DNA of 64,000 nucleotides. It comes from Acidimicrobiaceae bacterium. Lineage in GTDB: Bacteria > Actinomycetota > Acidimicrobiia > Acidimicrobiales > Ilumatobacteraceae. Location: NCBI GenBank assembly GCA_947450115.1, contig CANFUE010000008.1:17796-81795 (forward strand), given 5' to 3'. Position numbers and translations under genes: made by a program. The notes beneath the pieces are model-generated. The model was not told the DNA's origin. It was given only the letters and a program-made list of their open reading frames with translations, and made no database searches. Positions 1-9,009 of the stretch are shown piece after piece; the first letter of the stretch is position 1, and each line of letters opens with the position of its first letter.

Positions 1-1
1 T

Positions 2-958
2 TTTGAAGCCTTGCGAAAACGTCCGATGGAAGATCTCCATGTTGCTCTAGGGAATCTCGGTGCGAATGTGTCAAGTTCATTAGAGAAGTATTCGCTTCCC
101 GTTGTAGTGAACGGTGCCGATGTCCACGGTGGAGAACTCACATTGTCGAGTTCTGTTTCCAGTCAGTTTTCCAGTGCCATATTGCTGATTTCGCCCTATC
201 TCACTAGCGGTCTCATATTGAACATTGAAGGCAATCGCATCTCTGAGTCATACGTGATGATGACCATTGGCGTGATGTTGGCATTCGGTGTAGACGTCAC
301 AGTAGAGGAGCGCGATGAAAAGCTTTTACGAATTCGGGTTCGGCCAGGAAAATATGCAGCAACCCAATTTGCAGTCGAACCGGATGCTTCTTCTGCTTCA
401 TACCCGCTCGCTGCAATCGCAATCTGCGGGGGCGAAGTGTTCATACCCGGCATGAAGCAAGATTCTCTCCAGGGGGACACTGGGTTTGTTCCTTTGATGG
501 AAGAGATGGGTTGCATTACTCAATGGGTAAATGATGGTGTGAAATTATCTCGCGATCCTCAAGCAGTATTGCGGGGAGTCTCTGTTGACCTGAAAGATAT
601 GTCCGATTTGGTTCCCACGGTTGCAGCTGTTGCGTTGTTCGCACAGGGAGCGAGCAGTATCTCAGGTGTTGGGTTTATTCGCAATAAAGAAAGCGACAGG
701 TTGGGCGACTTGGCCTTTGAGTTGCGTAAATGTGATGCAGATGTGGAAGTTCTCGAAGATGGCCTGCGCATTTTGCCACGCCTTCTTTGTGGTGCAGATC
801 TGGGCACGCATCATGATCATCGTTTGGCGATGGCCTTTGGACTCGTTGCGCTCAAAGTGTCGGGGGTGACGGTTGAAGACCCGGAAGTCGTCTCAAAGAG
901 TTGGCCGATGTACTGGGAGATGCGTGAGCAAATGTTACGGTCGTCAGATGGGCGATGA
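2..958 (+). CDS. aroA: 3-phosphoshikimate 1-carboxyvinyltransferase (EPSP synthase), 5' truncated
   Basis: This is the C-terminal part of EPSP synthase, which joins PEP to shikimate-3-phosphate in the shikimate pathway. The frame is open from base 2, so the true start lies before the window; about 318 residues remain of the usual 430. Visible family features are the RKRPMEDL segment near the left edge, the SSQFSSAIL block, the SSASYPLAA block, the ESDRLGDL substrate motif and the HHDHRLAM block near the C-terminus. The stop overlaps the start of the next gene by a few bases, so the two are probably co-transcribed. Identity is secure; only the N-terminus is missing. Confidence 0.95.
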   Translation, partial: FEALRKRPMEDLHVALGNLGANVSSSLEKYSLPVVVNGADVHGGELTLSSSVSSQFSSAILLISPYLTSGLILNIEGNRISESYVMMTIGVMLAFGVDVTVEERDEKLLRIRVRPGKYAATQFAVEPDASSASYPLAAIAICGGEVFIPGMKQDSLQGDTGFVPLMEEMGCITQWVNDGVKLSRDPQAVLRGVSVDLKDMSDLVPTVAAVALFAQGASSISGVGFIRNKESDRLGDLAFELRKCDADVEVLEDGLRILPRLLCGADLGTHHDHRLAMAFGLVALKVSGVTVEDPEVVSKSWPMYWEMREQMLRSSDGR

Positions 959-1637
959 ACTAGCAAGTTCTTGGGTGGCGCAGGCGGGGTCAAATGCCTC
1001 TGTTCAAGCTGCAAATACCGTGGCTGCTTTCGACTTCGATGGCACCTTAACTGTGCGTGACACCGTATGGCCCTTTGTTTCGCTGTTGGTGTCAAAGCGA
1101 ACGGTCTTGGAAGTATTTGCCTCAGACTTCGTTCGCAATGCGAAAGCAGTGGTCAAACGCGATCGCGACTTTTTGAAGCTAAATGTTCTTGCGAAATCAC
1201 TCGCGGGAATGCCTGTGGAAAAGACGAACCGTATTGCCGAGAAATACGCGGATCATGTACTGAGACACTGGATGAGATCCGATACCTGCGCGAGGCTGAG
1301 GTGGCACCAAAGAGAAGGACACACAGTTGTTCTTGTATCGGCTTCGTTTGAAAATTATCTCGCTCCGATAGCGAGCAAAATAGGGGTATCCCACGTGCTT
1401 GCTACTCGTCTTGAAGTGTTTGAAAGCTCGACGGGTATTGAAATCTTGAGCGGGAATCTATTCGGTGAGAATTGTCGTGGGGTCGAAAAGGTCCAACGAT
1501 TCCGTGAATGGGCCGCATCCCAACCAGGATCCGTCTTTCGTTATGCCTACGGAGACTCAGCTGGCGACCATGAGTTGCTGCAGGCATCTGGAGAAGCGAT
1601 GTGGGTGAAACATGAAACCCTCCGTCCTGCGCCTTGA
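948..1637 (+). CDS. HAD-superfamily phosphatase, subfamily IB (SerB/CicA-like)
   Basis: This is a cytoplasmic HAD hydrolase of about 229 residues. The nucleophile motif FDFDGTLT lies near residue 30, a VSAS motif II near residue 130 and the YGDSAGD acidic motif near residue 200. Length and motif spacing fit the phosphoserine-phosphatase-like IB subfamily, but the substrate cannot be read. I chose ATG 948, which overlaps the aroA stop by 11 bases; an upstream in-frame ATG at 873 would lie deep inside aroA. It overlaps the next gene by 26 bases, suggesting one operon. Confidence 0.85.
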   Translation: MGDELASSWVAQAGSNASVQAANTVAAFDFDGTLTVRDTVWPFVSLLVSKRTVLEVFASDFVRNAKAVVKRDRDFLKLNVLAKSLAGMPVEKTNRIAEKYADHVLRHWMRSDTCARLRWHQREGHTVVLVSASFENYLAPIASKIGVSHVLATRLEVFESSTGIEILSGNLFGENCRGVEKVQRFREWAASQPGSVFRYAYGDSAGDHELLQASGEAMWVKHETLRPAP

Positions 1638-1860
1638 CTTTTTGTTCAAACCGATTCCTGCTCGGTTGCCGCAAGGGAGCTCAGAACAAGCAGAGAAACT
1701 CCGAATCACTATTCTTGAGGAGCATCGCAAGGCCGTTGAAAAGGGAGATCCGGTGTACATCGACCCCGTCACACGACGCAGTGTGATGACGGCCGCATTT
1801 TTGGCATCACGAGCAACTTGCTGCACCAGCGGTTGTAGACATTGTCCGTACGAGCCCTAA
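1612..1860 (+). CDS. DUF5522-type small cysteine protein
   Basis: This is an 82-residue protein whose second half matches the DUF5522 pattern: a DPVYIDP segment, then a C-terminal CCTSGCRHCPY cluster with four cysteines. The clustered cysteines suggest metal binding; the function of the family is not known to me. The ATG lies inside the end of the HAD phosphatase gene (26-base overlap), so translation is probably coupled. It is followed by a 57-base gap and a separate ribosome binding site. Confidence 0.75.
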   Translation: MKPSVLRLDFLFKPIPARLPQGSSEQAEKLRITILEEHRKAVEKGDPVYIDPVTRRSVMTAAFLASRATCCTSGCRHCPYEP

Positions 1861-1917
1861 ACGGCTACGTTTGTAGTGTCGCGCGGTAGAAGCCGCCTCA
1901 TACATTTAGGAGCAATT

Positions 1918-2415
1918 GTGTCGCAACAGCGAGAGATCCTCACGTGGGAAGGTTTCGGGGTCGCATCACATGATCTCGCACTCAAGATTGCTGCGAGTGG
2001 CTTTGAGCCCGACATGATTTTAGCTATTGCTCGAGGCGGATTATTCCTTGCCGGAGCACTTGGCTATTCACTCGCTGTGAAAAATACGTACACCATGAAC
2101 GTTGAGTTCTACACGGGTGTGAATACGCGGCTTGATATGCCGATGATTCTTCCTCCCGTTCCCGATTTTGAAGAAGTGAAAGATGCAAAAATCTTGATCG
2201 TCGACGACGTTGCCGATACGGGCCACACTTTGAAGTTGGTCAAAGAGTTCTGTAACGGCCGTGTCGCTGAATCGCGCATTGTTGCTCTCTACGAAAAGTC
2301 CCACTCAGTAGTCCATTGTGACTATGTGTGGAAGCAAACAGATGAGTGGATTAACTTCCCATGGAGCGACCGCGAGCCAGTGGTGAAGAAAGCGAACATG
2401 GTGCTCGACGCCTAA
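1918..2415 (+). CDS. Phosphoribosyltransferase (hypoxanthine/xanthine type)
   Basis: This is a type I phosphoribosyltransferase of 165 residues. The PRPP-binding motif ILIVDDVADTG is followed by HT near residue 100, and an ILAIARGG segment near the N-terminus matches the PPi loop. The start is GTG 1918 because TAGGAG sits six bases upstream; an in-frame GTG/ATG-like extension to 1876 lacks such a site. Similar proteins act on hypoxanthine, xanthine or guanine in purine salvage, but the base specificity is not readable. Its stop overlaps the stop of the convergent oxidoreductase gene by four bases. Confidence 0.85.
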   Translation: MSQQREILTWEGFGVASHDLALKIAASGFEPDMILAIARGGLFLAGALGYSLAVKNTYTMNVEFYTGVNTRLDMPMILPPVPDFEEVKDAKILIVDDVADTGHTLKLVKEFCNGRVAESRIVALYEKSHSVVHCDYVWKQTDEWINFPWSDREPVVKKANMVLDA

Positions 2416-3989
2416 AGGTTGTTGAGCACTACCTGAGCCGCATTGCGTCCACTCGAGCCCCAAATACCTGCACCAGGGAATGTCGCTGCACCTGTGATGT
2501 ACAGATTCTTGATGGGAGTTGTGTAGCGCGACAATTCGGGTTGCTTTGAGAGAAATACCGACAGCGGACCACCGGAAAAACTCGTTGCATGACCCTGCGG
2601 AAGAAAGAACTCTTTTTCGTAATGAGCAGGTGTTTTCACACGCCACGCGGTGATACGAGGAGTGAGAGGTTCGGTCAGCAAAGTGTCGTAAAGCGACAGC
2701 CATCGCGACGGCTCATGGAGTGCATCCCATCCATCAACAAAATTGAATGGAGTAAATAGTGCTTCCAAGCTCAAAATGTGTGTTCCTCGTGGGGCAAGGG
2801 TGGAGTCGCTAAACGACGGAGTGTTCACTAGAAATGCAGGCTTTTCAAGTATGTGCCCCGTGGTCATCATTGAGTGGCCTTCGTGCAGTTCGGCTGTGTT
2901 TGGCGCAATGACAAAGGTGCAACCTTCGTTGCTGGTGAGAATATTTTGATAGCGATCATGCTGAAGGGCTTTGTAATGTATATCGCCTTGGAATATTGCA
3001 TCAATCTTTGATTCGTAACCTTGCGAATGTGGTGTGTCTCGCCATCTGTTAATGAATTCTTGAGCTGATGAGGGCGCACCTTTCAGCCATTTCATAAAAG
3101 TGTCATGTGGATTACACGCGGAAATGACGGTGCGACTGCGAATAACGCGACCGTCAGATAGTTCTATGCCGACGAGTTTTTCTGCTTCGCAGACAATGGC
3201 TGAAACCGCAGTGGAAAGGAGCAATTCTCCCCCAAAGGATTCGTATGCACTTTGCAGGGCGCGTGGAAGTGCGCCGCTGCCGCCGATAGGACGCCCTACC
3301 TGTGCTGCGTGGCGCATGGCTAGCGTGATTGCTCCTAGGCCTGTATTGGGTGTGTGCGGTGATACGCCCCACACTGTGGGCCCTTCAACAAGAGCGGGGC
3401 CAATGATTTCTGGCGCATCGAAATAGGTGCCCAGAACTTCAGCAGCAGAGAGGCGACTCCATTGCAAAAGACGTATGAGACCTCGTCCACCGCGCCGTGC
3501 AGTATTTGACATCAGCTTTCTTCGTGAAGGTATTTCATTCGCATTGTCCAAAATAAGTGAGATCACCGGGAGGGCATCTTTCACATAGCGACGGTAGTTT
3601 TTTACCTCTTTGGGAAGAACTTGTGCAAGTGCTTCACAGGTTGTGTCGAGGTCATGAAATGAAGGCCACCACAAATCACTGTGCCATGAACCATTAATTT
3701 GAGCAGGGTCAATATCGATATATTGCAATCCGTGAAGGTGAAGGTCGAGTTCGTTGATGAGAGGGTTTGTTCTCACTGTGAGATGGTCGCAGTTGCAGAT
3801 GTTCACGCTGCAGCCCTCAAATAGCTCGCTCGACGCTGTTCCTCCAGCTGTATGACGGGCTTCAACAAGGAGAGTTTTCATGCCTGATTTGGCAAGATAT
3901 GCCGCAGTGGTGAGTCCGTTATGTCCGGCGCCAATGACGATGGCATCGTAGGAAGTCTGAATATTTTCAGGTGATGTGTGCTGTGTCAT
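2412..3989 (-). CDS. FAD-dependent oxidoreductase of the phytoene desaturase / PYROXD2 family
   Basis: This is a 525-residue flavoprotein with an N-terminal Rossmann dinucleotide motif VIGAGHNGLT near residue 18 and a second FAD-contacting C-terminal block ending in SSGRNAA. The GHNG form of the motif and the overall length are typical of PYROXD2-like relatives of carotenoid desaturases. No carotenoid synthesis genes are nearby, so a carotenoid role is not supported. It is transcribed divergently from the creatininase gene with only 36 bases between the start codons. Confidence 0.85.
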   Translation of the reverse strand: MTQHTSPENIQTSYDAIVIGAGHNGLTTAAYLAKSGMKTLLVEARHTAGGTASSELFEGCSVNICNCDHLTVRTNPLINELDLHLHGLQYIDIDPAQINGSWHSDLWWPSFHDLDTTCEALAQVLPKEVKNYRRYVKDALPVISLILDNANEIPSRRKLMSNTARRGGRGLIRLLQWSRLSAAEVLGTYFDAPEIIGPALVEGPTVWGVSPHTPNTGLGAITLAMRHAAQVGRPIGGSGALPRALQSAYESFGGELLLSTAVSAIVCEAEKLVGIELSDGRVIRSRTVISACNPHDTFMKWLKGAPSSAQEFINRWRDTPHSQGYESKIDAIFQGDIHYKALQHDRYQNILTSNEGCTFVIAPNTAELHEGHSMMTTGHILEKPAFLVNTPSFSDSTLAPRGTHILSLEALFTPFNFVDGWDALHEPSRWLSLYDTLLTEPLTPRITAWRVKTPAHYEKEFFLPQGHATSFSGGPLSVFLSKQPELSRYTTPIKNLYITGAATFPGAGIWGSSGRNAAQVVLNNL

Positions 3990-4013
3990 GATGCGTGTTA
4001 AATCATTTTCGTG

Positions 4014-4019
4014 TACTTT
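4014..4019 (+). promoter_or_regulatory. Putative -10 box for leaderless creatininase mRNA
   Basis: TACTTT lies exactly six bases before ATG 4026, with no Shine-Dalgarno sequence between. This spacing would start the transcript at or next to the A of the start codon. No convincing -35 box is visible. Confidence 0.4.
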
Positions 4020-4025
4020 TGGTGT

Positions 4026-4817
4026 ATGACTTCCGCCGACATTTCTACCTCACGTTTCTTTGGAAATCTACGTGCTCCGCAGGTTGCACATGCTCTTAAC
4101 AATACGGCAATTGTGGTGCAGCCGCTCGGAGCAATTGAACAGCATGGTCCACATCTTCCTTTAAGTACAGACTTAGTCATTGCAGACGCCGTAGCCAATG
4201 CTGCGGTGCAAAGAATTGGCGAAGACCTCAACGTTTGGGTTCTTCCTGCTTTGGCTTTTACGAAATCAAATGAACATGCATGGAGTCCAGGAACGATCTG
4301 GCTCTCGGCCGATACCTTGTTGCGCGTTCTCGACGACGTCGGGCGTTGTGTGGCCAAGGCCGGAGTTGAACGACTCGTATTCTTGAACGGCCATGGCGGA
4401 AATAGTTCGTTGGTATCGGTTGCCAATCGGGAACTGCGTTTGAAATATGGCCTCAAAACGTTCCTAGCGCATCCCGGCATTCCCGCTGATCAGGGCGGTT
4501 TGTCCCCGGAAAATGAATTGGGGATGGGAGTACACGCAGGAACCGATGAAACGTCAATCATGTTGCACCTGCGCCCAGATCTTGTCGATATGTCGCTAGC
4601 GGTGCGTCGAATTCCTGAAAAATTAGCGGCCAACAAGCATGTGAAATTCGGAGGCTCTGTGTCATTTGGTTGGATGTCGAACGATTTCAATGATGAAGGT
4701 TTTGTGGGTGATCCGACAGTGGCTAATGCTGAACTTGGCAAGACGTTATTTGAAGGGGCAGTAGATAACTTCTGCTCAGCACTCAAGGAAGTTGCTTCTT
4801 TTAATTTTGGGAAATAA
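4026..4817 (+). CDS. Creatininase family amidohydrolase
   Basis: This is a 263-residue metal-dependent amidohydrolase of the creatininase fold. Seen motifs are EQHGPHLP followed by a conserved Asp (metal ligands, about residues 38-49), WSPGTIWL, NGHGGN, and HAGTDETS. Family members hydrolyse creatinine, the formyl group of a pterin/flavin precursor, or process mycofactocin; no mycofactocin genes are nearby. Start ATG 4026 is preferred to GTG 4011 because the -10-like box ends six bases before it. The neighbouring minus-strand deaminase and ABC transporter make a nitrogen-heterocycle substrate plausible but unproven. It ends just before a strong terminator. Confidence 0.8.
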   Translation: MTSADISTSRFFGNLRAPQVAHALNNTAIVVQPLGAIEQHGPHLPLSTDLVIADAVANAAVQRIGEDLNVWVLPALAFTKSNEHAWSPGTIWLSADTLLRVLDDVGRCVAKAGVERLVFLNGHGGNSSLVSVANRELRLKYGLKTFLAHPGIPADQGGLSPENELGMGVHAGTDETSIMLHLRPDLVDMSLAVRRIPEKLAANKHVKFGGSVSFGWMSNDFNDEGFVGDPTVANAELGKTLFEGAVDNFCSALKEVASFNFGK

Positions 4818-4851
4818 AAAAGGGGCGCAGATATGATCTGCGCCCCTTTTT
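4817..4851. terminator. Bidirectional intrinsic terminator
   Basis: A perfect 16-base-pair stem (4817-4832 with 4836-4851) encloses a three-base loop. The stem core is GGGGCGCAGAT with A-tract and T-tract ends, so it works on both strands. It separates the creatininase gene from the convergent ABC substrate-binding protein gene. Confidence 0.95.
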
Positions 4852-4862
4852 AAATTCATTTC

Positions 4863-6056
4863 TTATTTCATAGCAATGGTGGTATCGAGATACTCGTTGG
4901 TGACGAGATCTGCTGCTGTAAGGCCTTCCTTGACCTTTGTACCGCTAGCGGTGTACACCGGAGTAGCTGTCGCGATGAATTTTGTGATGCGATCAGTATC
5001 AAATGAACCAAGAGTTCCATCTGGGCTATTTGCAACCAATTTGTCGGAAACTTGCTTCTCTACTGATGCAGCAGCCTGACCAGCGTCATACACCCAACCA
5101 TTGTTGATTTGCTTCACAGCGTCGAGGATGACCGCATTGGTCTCATCTGGACTGGTGACATAATCAATTTGTGCTTGCTGGATGACGGGAACCAACTTCT
5201 TGAGGCAGTCAGCATTTTTGCTGATGCTGTCTGGAGTTCCAGCTAACGACTGGGCGTAAGCGGTCCATCCAGCGTCGTGGATGTACTGGTAAGCCACTGG
5301 CTTCTTCCACTCAGCAAGAACCTTCTCGTAGAAGTATGGCTCTGCGGTTCCAAAACCCTGCTGTGCGTCTTTTCCACCTGAGGCGATGAACGAAGCAGGC
5401 TTCCCATCGTAAGAACCATCAACTTGTCCTTTGTCGAGGATTCCTGTTTGAGTGAAGTAATCCATGTATGCAGCGCCATCGAAGTAGCGAACTTTTACCT
5501 TGTCTGTTTTAAGGTCGGCAATAGTCTTGACATCTGGGTGGCTTGCTGGATCCCACATGATGATTTGTGGGTTGATGTTGTACGGAGCAACAACTGCTTT
5601 TGTAGGGAAGTCGACACTATGAGACACAGCCTCGTCTGTGCTCACGAAACCCAGCATGATGGTGGGATCTGAATACAAAAGTGCAGTTACTTGCTGGAAT
5701 CCGATAGCTGGACCGCCAGAACGAACTTCCACTTTCACGCCGGTATCGACGCCGCCGGAAACGAGGGGACCAGATACAGAAGCTTTTTTGGTGTCAACGG
5801 TGTAGCCATCACCAACGAGTTGGTATAAGAAACCGTGTTCTGCTTCAGGGTTCCAGTCGGTTTGGAATATGACGGTTGCCGGGCACACATCGGCCAGTGA
5901 AACAGCTGCACCAGGTGCTGCAGTATCAGTGGTGGCCATGGTGTCTGCAGTTGCAGCGGTATCGGTTGTCATCTCTTCAGATGACGAGTCACTTCCACAT
6001 GAGGCGAGCGCCAACATGGAAACGGCTCCTAGTACTAATAGGGCTTTTCTTTTCAT
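4863..6056 (-). CDS. ABC transporter substrate-binding lipoprotein (NMT1/SsuA type)
   Basis: This is a 397-residue lipoprotein. The signal peptide MKRKALLVLG... ends in a lipobox LASC (Cys20), followed by a Ser/Thr/Asp-rich linker to about residue 50 and then a periplasmic-binding domain resembling the NMT1/THI5/SsuA class that captures thiamine precursors, sulfonates or similar small molecules. AAAGGA lies upstream of the ATG. It is the last gene of the set with the permease and ATPase at 6099-7741; the 42-base gap may allow higher or independent expression. The ligand cannot be read from sequence. Confidence 0.85.
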   Translation of the reverse strand: MKRKALLVLGAVSMLALASCGSDSSSEEMTTDTAATADTMATTDTAAPGAAVSLADVCPATVIFQTDWNPEAEHGFLYQLVGDGYTVDTKKASVSGPLVSGGVDTGVKVEVRSGGPAIGFQQVTALLYSDPTIMLGFVSTDEAVSHSVDFPTKAVVAPYNINPQIIMWDPASHPDVKTIADLKTDKVKVRYFDGAAYMDYFTQTGILDKGQVDGSYDGKPASFIASGGKDAQQGFGTAEPYFYEKVLAEWKKPVAYQYIHDAGWTAYAQSLAGTPDSISKNADCLKKLVPVIQQAQIDYVTSPDETNAVILDAVKQINNGWVYDAGQAAASVEKQVSDKLVANSPDGTLGSFDTDRITKFIATATPVYTASGTKVKEGLTAADLVTNEYLDTTIAMK

Positions 6057-6098
6057 TGTGGTTCCTTTACTTGTTTGGTAGTGGTTTGAGGAGCAGAA

Positions 6099-6959
6099 TT
6101 AGTTGCCTCTGGTGGAGATATGCCATTTACCGGTTACTTTCTTGGCAATCCATCCAAAGACGAGAAAAACAGTAAGACCTAAGAGGCTGGCGAGGATGAT
6201 GGCGGTGATGAGTTCGGGGCCCCATAAGCGTGCTCGGTAGACATCAATTTGAGCACCGATTCCGACAACTCCACCTTCGCGGAAGTAAAAATCTCCAACT
6301 ACTGCACCGATGACCGCTAGTCCTGCTGAAATGCGTAGGCCAACGAAAATATTGGGCAGTGCTGACGGTATTTGGAGCTTGGTCAGGCGCGTCCATCGAG
6401 ATGTGTTGTGCAATGTGAATAACTCATGTTGACTCTTGTCGGCCGACAGTAAACCAAACAAGGTATTGCTCACAATGGGGAAGATGGCAATGAGCACAAC
6501 CACCAAAAGACGTTGCTTGGTAGAACCGTCAATGAGGGCTCGTATGAGCGGAGTGAGAGCCAAAATGGGAGCACTCTGTACAGCGACAAGGTACGGCCAT
6601 GTTGCGCGTTCAAACCAGCGGCGTGAACTCATCAAAATCGCCAGTGACATACCGATGATAATGGTGAGAATAAGTCCGATCAGAGCAATCTTTGCGCTGT
6701 CCCACAGAGACATGAGAATGGGGTACAAGCCCCTTCGCGTTCCCGAATGCCAAACAAAAAAACCTTCGGTGAGCACTCGATGCGGACTGGGCAAAAGAAA
6801 ACGTTTTTGTTTAGGAAGAACTACGTTTGATAAGAGATACCAAAGACCAATGAAGACTGCAAAAACTACGGCTGGGCCTAAATAATCTGAAAAGCGAAAG
6901 CGAATGCTTGTCTCGCTGCTGTTCTCGTTTGTCGCTGTTGATTCAACTGACGAGCTCAT
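6099..6959 (-). CDS. ABC transporter permease (SsuC/TauC-like)
   Basis: This is a 286-residue integral membrane permease of the BPD_transp_1 family, with about six hydrophobic segments. The coupling-helix region around residues 170-220 includes SALPNIFVGLRISAGLA, the family's EAA-like loop. Its ATG overlaps the ATPase gene stop by four bases (ATGA). With the ATPase and the lipoprotein it forms an importer of the sulfonate/pyrimidine/nitrate class. Confidence 0.9.
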   Translation of the reverse strand: MSSSVESTATNENSSETSIRFRFSDYLGPAVVFAVFIGLWYLLSNVVLPKQKRFLLPSPHRVLTEGFFVWHSGTRRGLYPILMSLWDSAKIALIGLILTIIIGMSLAILMSSRRWFERATWPYLVAVQSAPILALTPLIRALIDGSTKQRLLVVVLIAIFPIVSNTLFGLLSADKSQHELFTLHNTSRWTRLTKLQIPSALPNIFVGLRISAGLAVIGAVVGDFYFREGGVVGIGAQIDVYRARLWGPELITAIILASLLGLTVFLVFGWIAKKVTGKWHISTRGN

Positions 6960-7741
6960 TGTTGTTCACCTCGCAAAGCATGAGAGATTTCTCCACAAAT
7001 ACGAGCGAATTCTGGCTCGTAACGCAGATCATGGGTGCGGGGAAAAGCGAACGGAATATCGAATGTATGAGTGATGCGACCTGGCCGAGCCGACATCACC
7101 ATGACGCGGGTCGACATGTACACGGCTTCTGAAATGGAGTGCGTAATGAACAAACCGGCAAAGCCCTCGTGTTGAAAGAGACGAAGCAGTTCATCATTGA
7201 GACGTTCACGCGTTATTTCATCGAGAGCGCCGAAAGGTTCATCGAAAAGGAAAACTTTGGGTTTGAGCACTAATGATCGTGCCAATGACGCGCGCATTTT
7301 CATACCGCCAGATAATTGGCGAGGGTATTTTTCCTCAAATCCGGAGAGACCAACTAACGAAATTGCCTCTTGAACAAGTTGTGCTCGTGTTGGTTTGTCA
7401 ATTTTGTGTAGTTCTGCGATGAGTTCGACATTTCGTTGAACTGTGCGCCATGGCATGAGAGTTGCATCTTGAAAGACGTACCCGATGCTGGACTCATCAA
7501 TTGAGTAACTACCAGACGTGCATTCCTCAAGATGAGAAGCGATGCGTAGCAAAGTAGACTTTCCGCACCCGGAAGGGCCAACCACGGTAACGAATTCGCC
7601 TGGTTCTATGGAAAATGAAATGTCGTCAAGTGCTCGTGTTCCGTCGGGGAAAGTTTTCGACACACTGTTAAACGACAGGGCGGGATGCGCCATCATGGAT
7701 TGATCGGTGGTCACAGGCTGAGTCTCCATCAGTATCTCCAC
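6956..7741 (-). CDS. ABC transporter ATP-binding protein (SsuB/TauB-like)
   Basis: This is a 261-residue ATPase. The Walker A motif GPSGCGKST lies near residue 56, the signature LSGGMKMR near 143 and Walker B VFLFDEP near 165, followed by the switch His in ITHS. The start is ATG 7741 with GGAGAT upstream; a second in-frame ATG four codons later is possible. It is translationally coupled to the permease. It probably belongs with the deaminase and flavin oxidoreductase genes just upstream on the same strand. Confidence 0.92.
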   Translation of the reverse strand: MEILMETQPVTTDQSMMAHPALSFNSVSKTFPDGTRALDDISFSIEPGEFVTVVGPSGCGKSTLLRIASHLEECTSGSYSIDESSIGYVFQDATLMPWRTVQRNVELIAELHKIDKPTRAQLVQEAISLVGLSGFEEKYPRQLSGGMKMRASLARSLVLKPKVFLFDEPFGALDEITRERLNDELLRLFQHEGFAGLFITHSISEAVYMSTRVMVMSARPGRITHTFDIPFAFPRTHDLRYEPEFARICGEISHALRGEQQ

Positions 7742-7792
7742 GCCATCACATTACGGATAAAGATGACGCGGTTTAAGGCTTGTATGTTTATT

Positions 7793-8998
7793 TTATGTTT
7801 CATGTGTGTCATAAATCAGAACTCCATGACGGTAAACATGGCGAGGTTGATTGGCGAATGCAATGAATTCTCGTATCGACGCCGACGGGGTGAGGATGAA
7901 GTTCCCAGGGGATCCCGTCGTGAGGAATGGTGCGTCTCCAGCAATGCATTCATGAACCGAACTACTTACCGCAGAGTAGGCATCTTCCGGGAAATAATGA
8001 CCCGCTGCAACCAAGAGTCCAGCGGCCTCAAGCGGGTCGGCACGCCCCAAGGGATTAAACGGATCTTGGAGATTATCTCCCCCTGCTACCACGGTGGCCC
8101 CAGCAATGCGCAGGGCTGAAAGCGCAGTAAGAGCGCGTGGCATTGCTGATTGCCGATCACGTCCTTGGAGATAAAGATTTGTTTGGGGCAAGGTGACAAC
8201 TGCAATATTTGCGTCTGCAACCATCTGCGCTACCTGTTTTTGAACTTTTTCATTTTGCATGCCCAAGCTCACGCAATGTGATGCGGTCACACTAAACGAA
8301 GGTGCCTGCTTCATGACGCGTTGAGCGAGATCTCGTAACGAGAGCATGTCTGCATTCAATGTTTCGTCGACGTGCAGATCTAAGTTGCAATTGAGGTCTT
8401 TTGCTAGCGACAGGAATACTTTATTGGCGCCTTTTGGATCGGAGTCGAGATGAGGGCAACCACCAAGAAGGTCGGCGCCATCGTTACGTGCCCGCTCGGC
8501 AAGAATGCGGCTGGGCTCACCTTCTTTTCCTGAGAGTGGCCATTGAACCAGTGCACAAATTTCTATATCGCAGATGTCTTTAAAGTTGTTGGCGACTTGC
8601 CGAAGTGCTCGCACTTGTAGCGTGGATCCGTCAAATGTGTCGGCATGTGATCGTATTCGTGAAACACCATTTTTAACATAGAGCATGACGGCTCGGGATG
8701 CCCGCTCAACGATGTCTTCAAACGTCAAGGTATGCGCATTTGCATGGACTGCATGAATTGCGCCAAGTAGATCACCGGTTGGGTTATGTATCCGTTCAGC
8801 CAGAAATGCTTTGTCGAGGTGCGCATGTGGTTCGGCGAGGGTGGGAAGTAGAAGCTGGCCATCGGCGTCAATGTCGCCTGCACCAGGTGAATCGGTGGGT
8901 TGATGCAACACAGTTTTCTCAATGAGGCCTTCATGAAGGTGAACATCGATATGCGAGCCATCGATGAGACGCGCATTGCGAATGATATTCGAGGTCAT
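7793..8998 (-). CDS. Cytosine-deaminase-like amidohydrolase (CodA family)
   Basis: This is a 401-residue TIM-barrel metal hydrolase. Expected metal and catalytic residues are present: HAH (His58, His60), HVDE (His209, Glu212), His241 in ASHC, and Asp308 in GGDN before DPFNPLG. The NLYLQGR segment also matches CodA-type enzymes. Relatives deaminate cytosine, isocytosine, creatinine or related rings, or hydrolyse cyanurate-like rings, so the exact substrate is open. It lies 11 bases after the flavin oxidoreductase gene and 51 bases before the ABC transporter genes, all on the same strand, suggesting one pathway. Confidence 0.82.
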   Translation of the reverse strand: MTSNIIRNARLIDGSHIDVHLHEGLIEKTVLHQPTDSPGAGDIDADGQLLLPTLAEPHAHLDKAFLAERIHNPTGDLLGAIHAVHANAHTLTFEDIVERASRAVMLYVKNGVSRIRSHADTFDGSTLQVRALRQVANNFKDICDIEICALVQWPLSGKEGEPSRILAERARNDGADLLGGCPHLDSDPKGANKVFLSLAKDLNCNLDLHVDETLNADMLSLRDLAQRVMKQAPSFSVTASHCVSLGMQNEKVQKQVAQMVADANIAVVTLPQTNLYLQGRDRQSAMPRALTALSALRIAGATVVAGGDNLQDPFNPLGRADPLEAAGLLVAAGHYFPEDAYSAVSSSVHECIAGDAPFLTTGSPGNFILTPSASIREFIAFANQPRHVYRHGVLIYDTHET

Positions 8999-9009
8999 TT
9001 CGTCAGAAG

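Noticed and set aside
2412..3989. Carotenoid desaturase crtI
   Set aside because: The sequence pattern is closer to PYROXD2 relatives and no crtB or other carotenoid gene is near.
4026..4817. Creatininase-family gene as mycofactocin factor MftE
   Set aside because: No mycofactocin precursor or radical SAM maturase gene is nearby.
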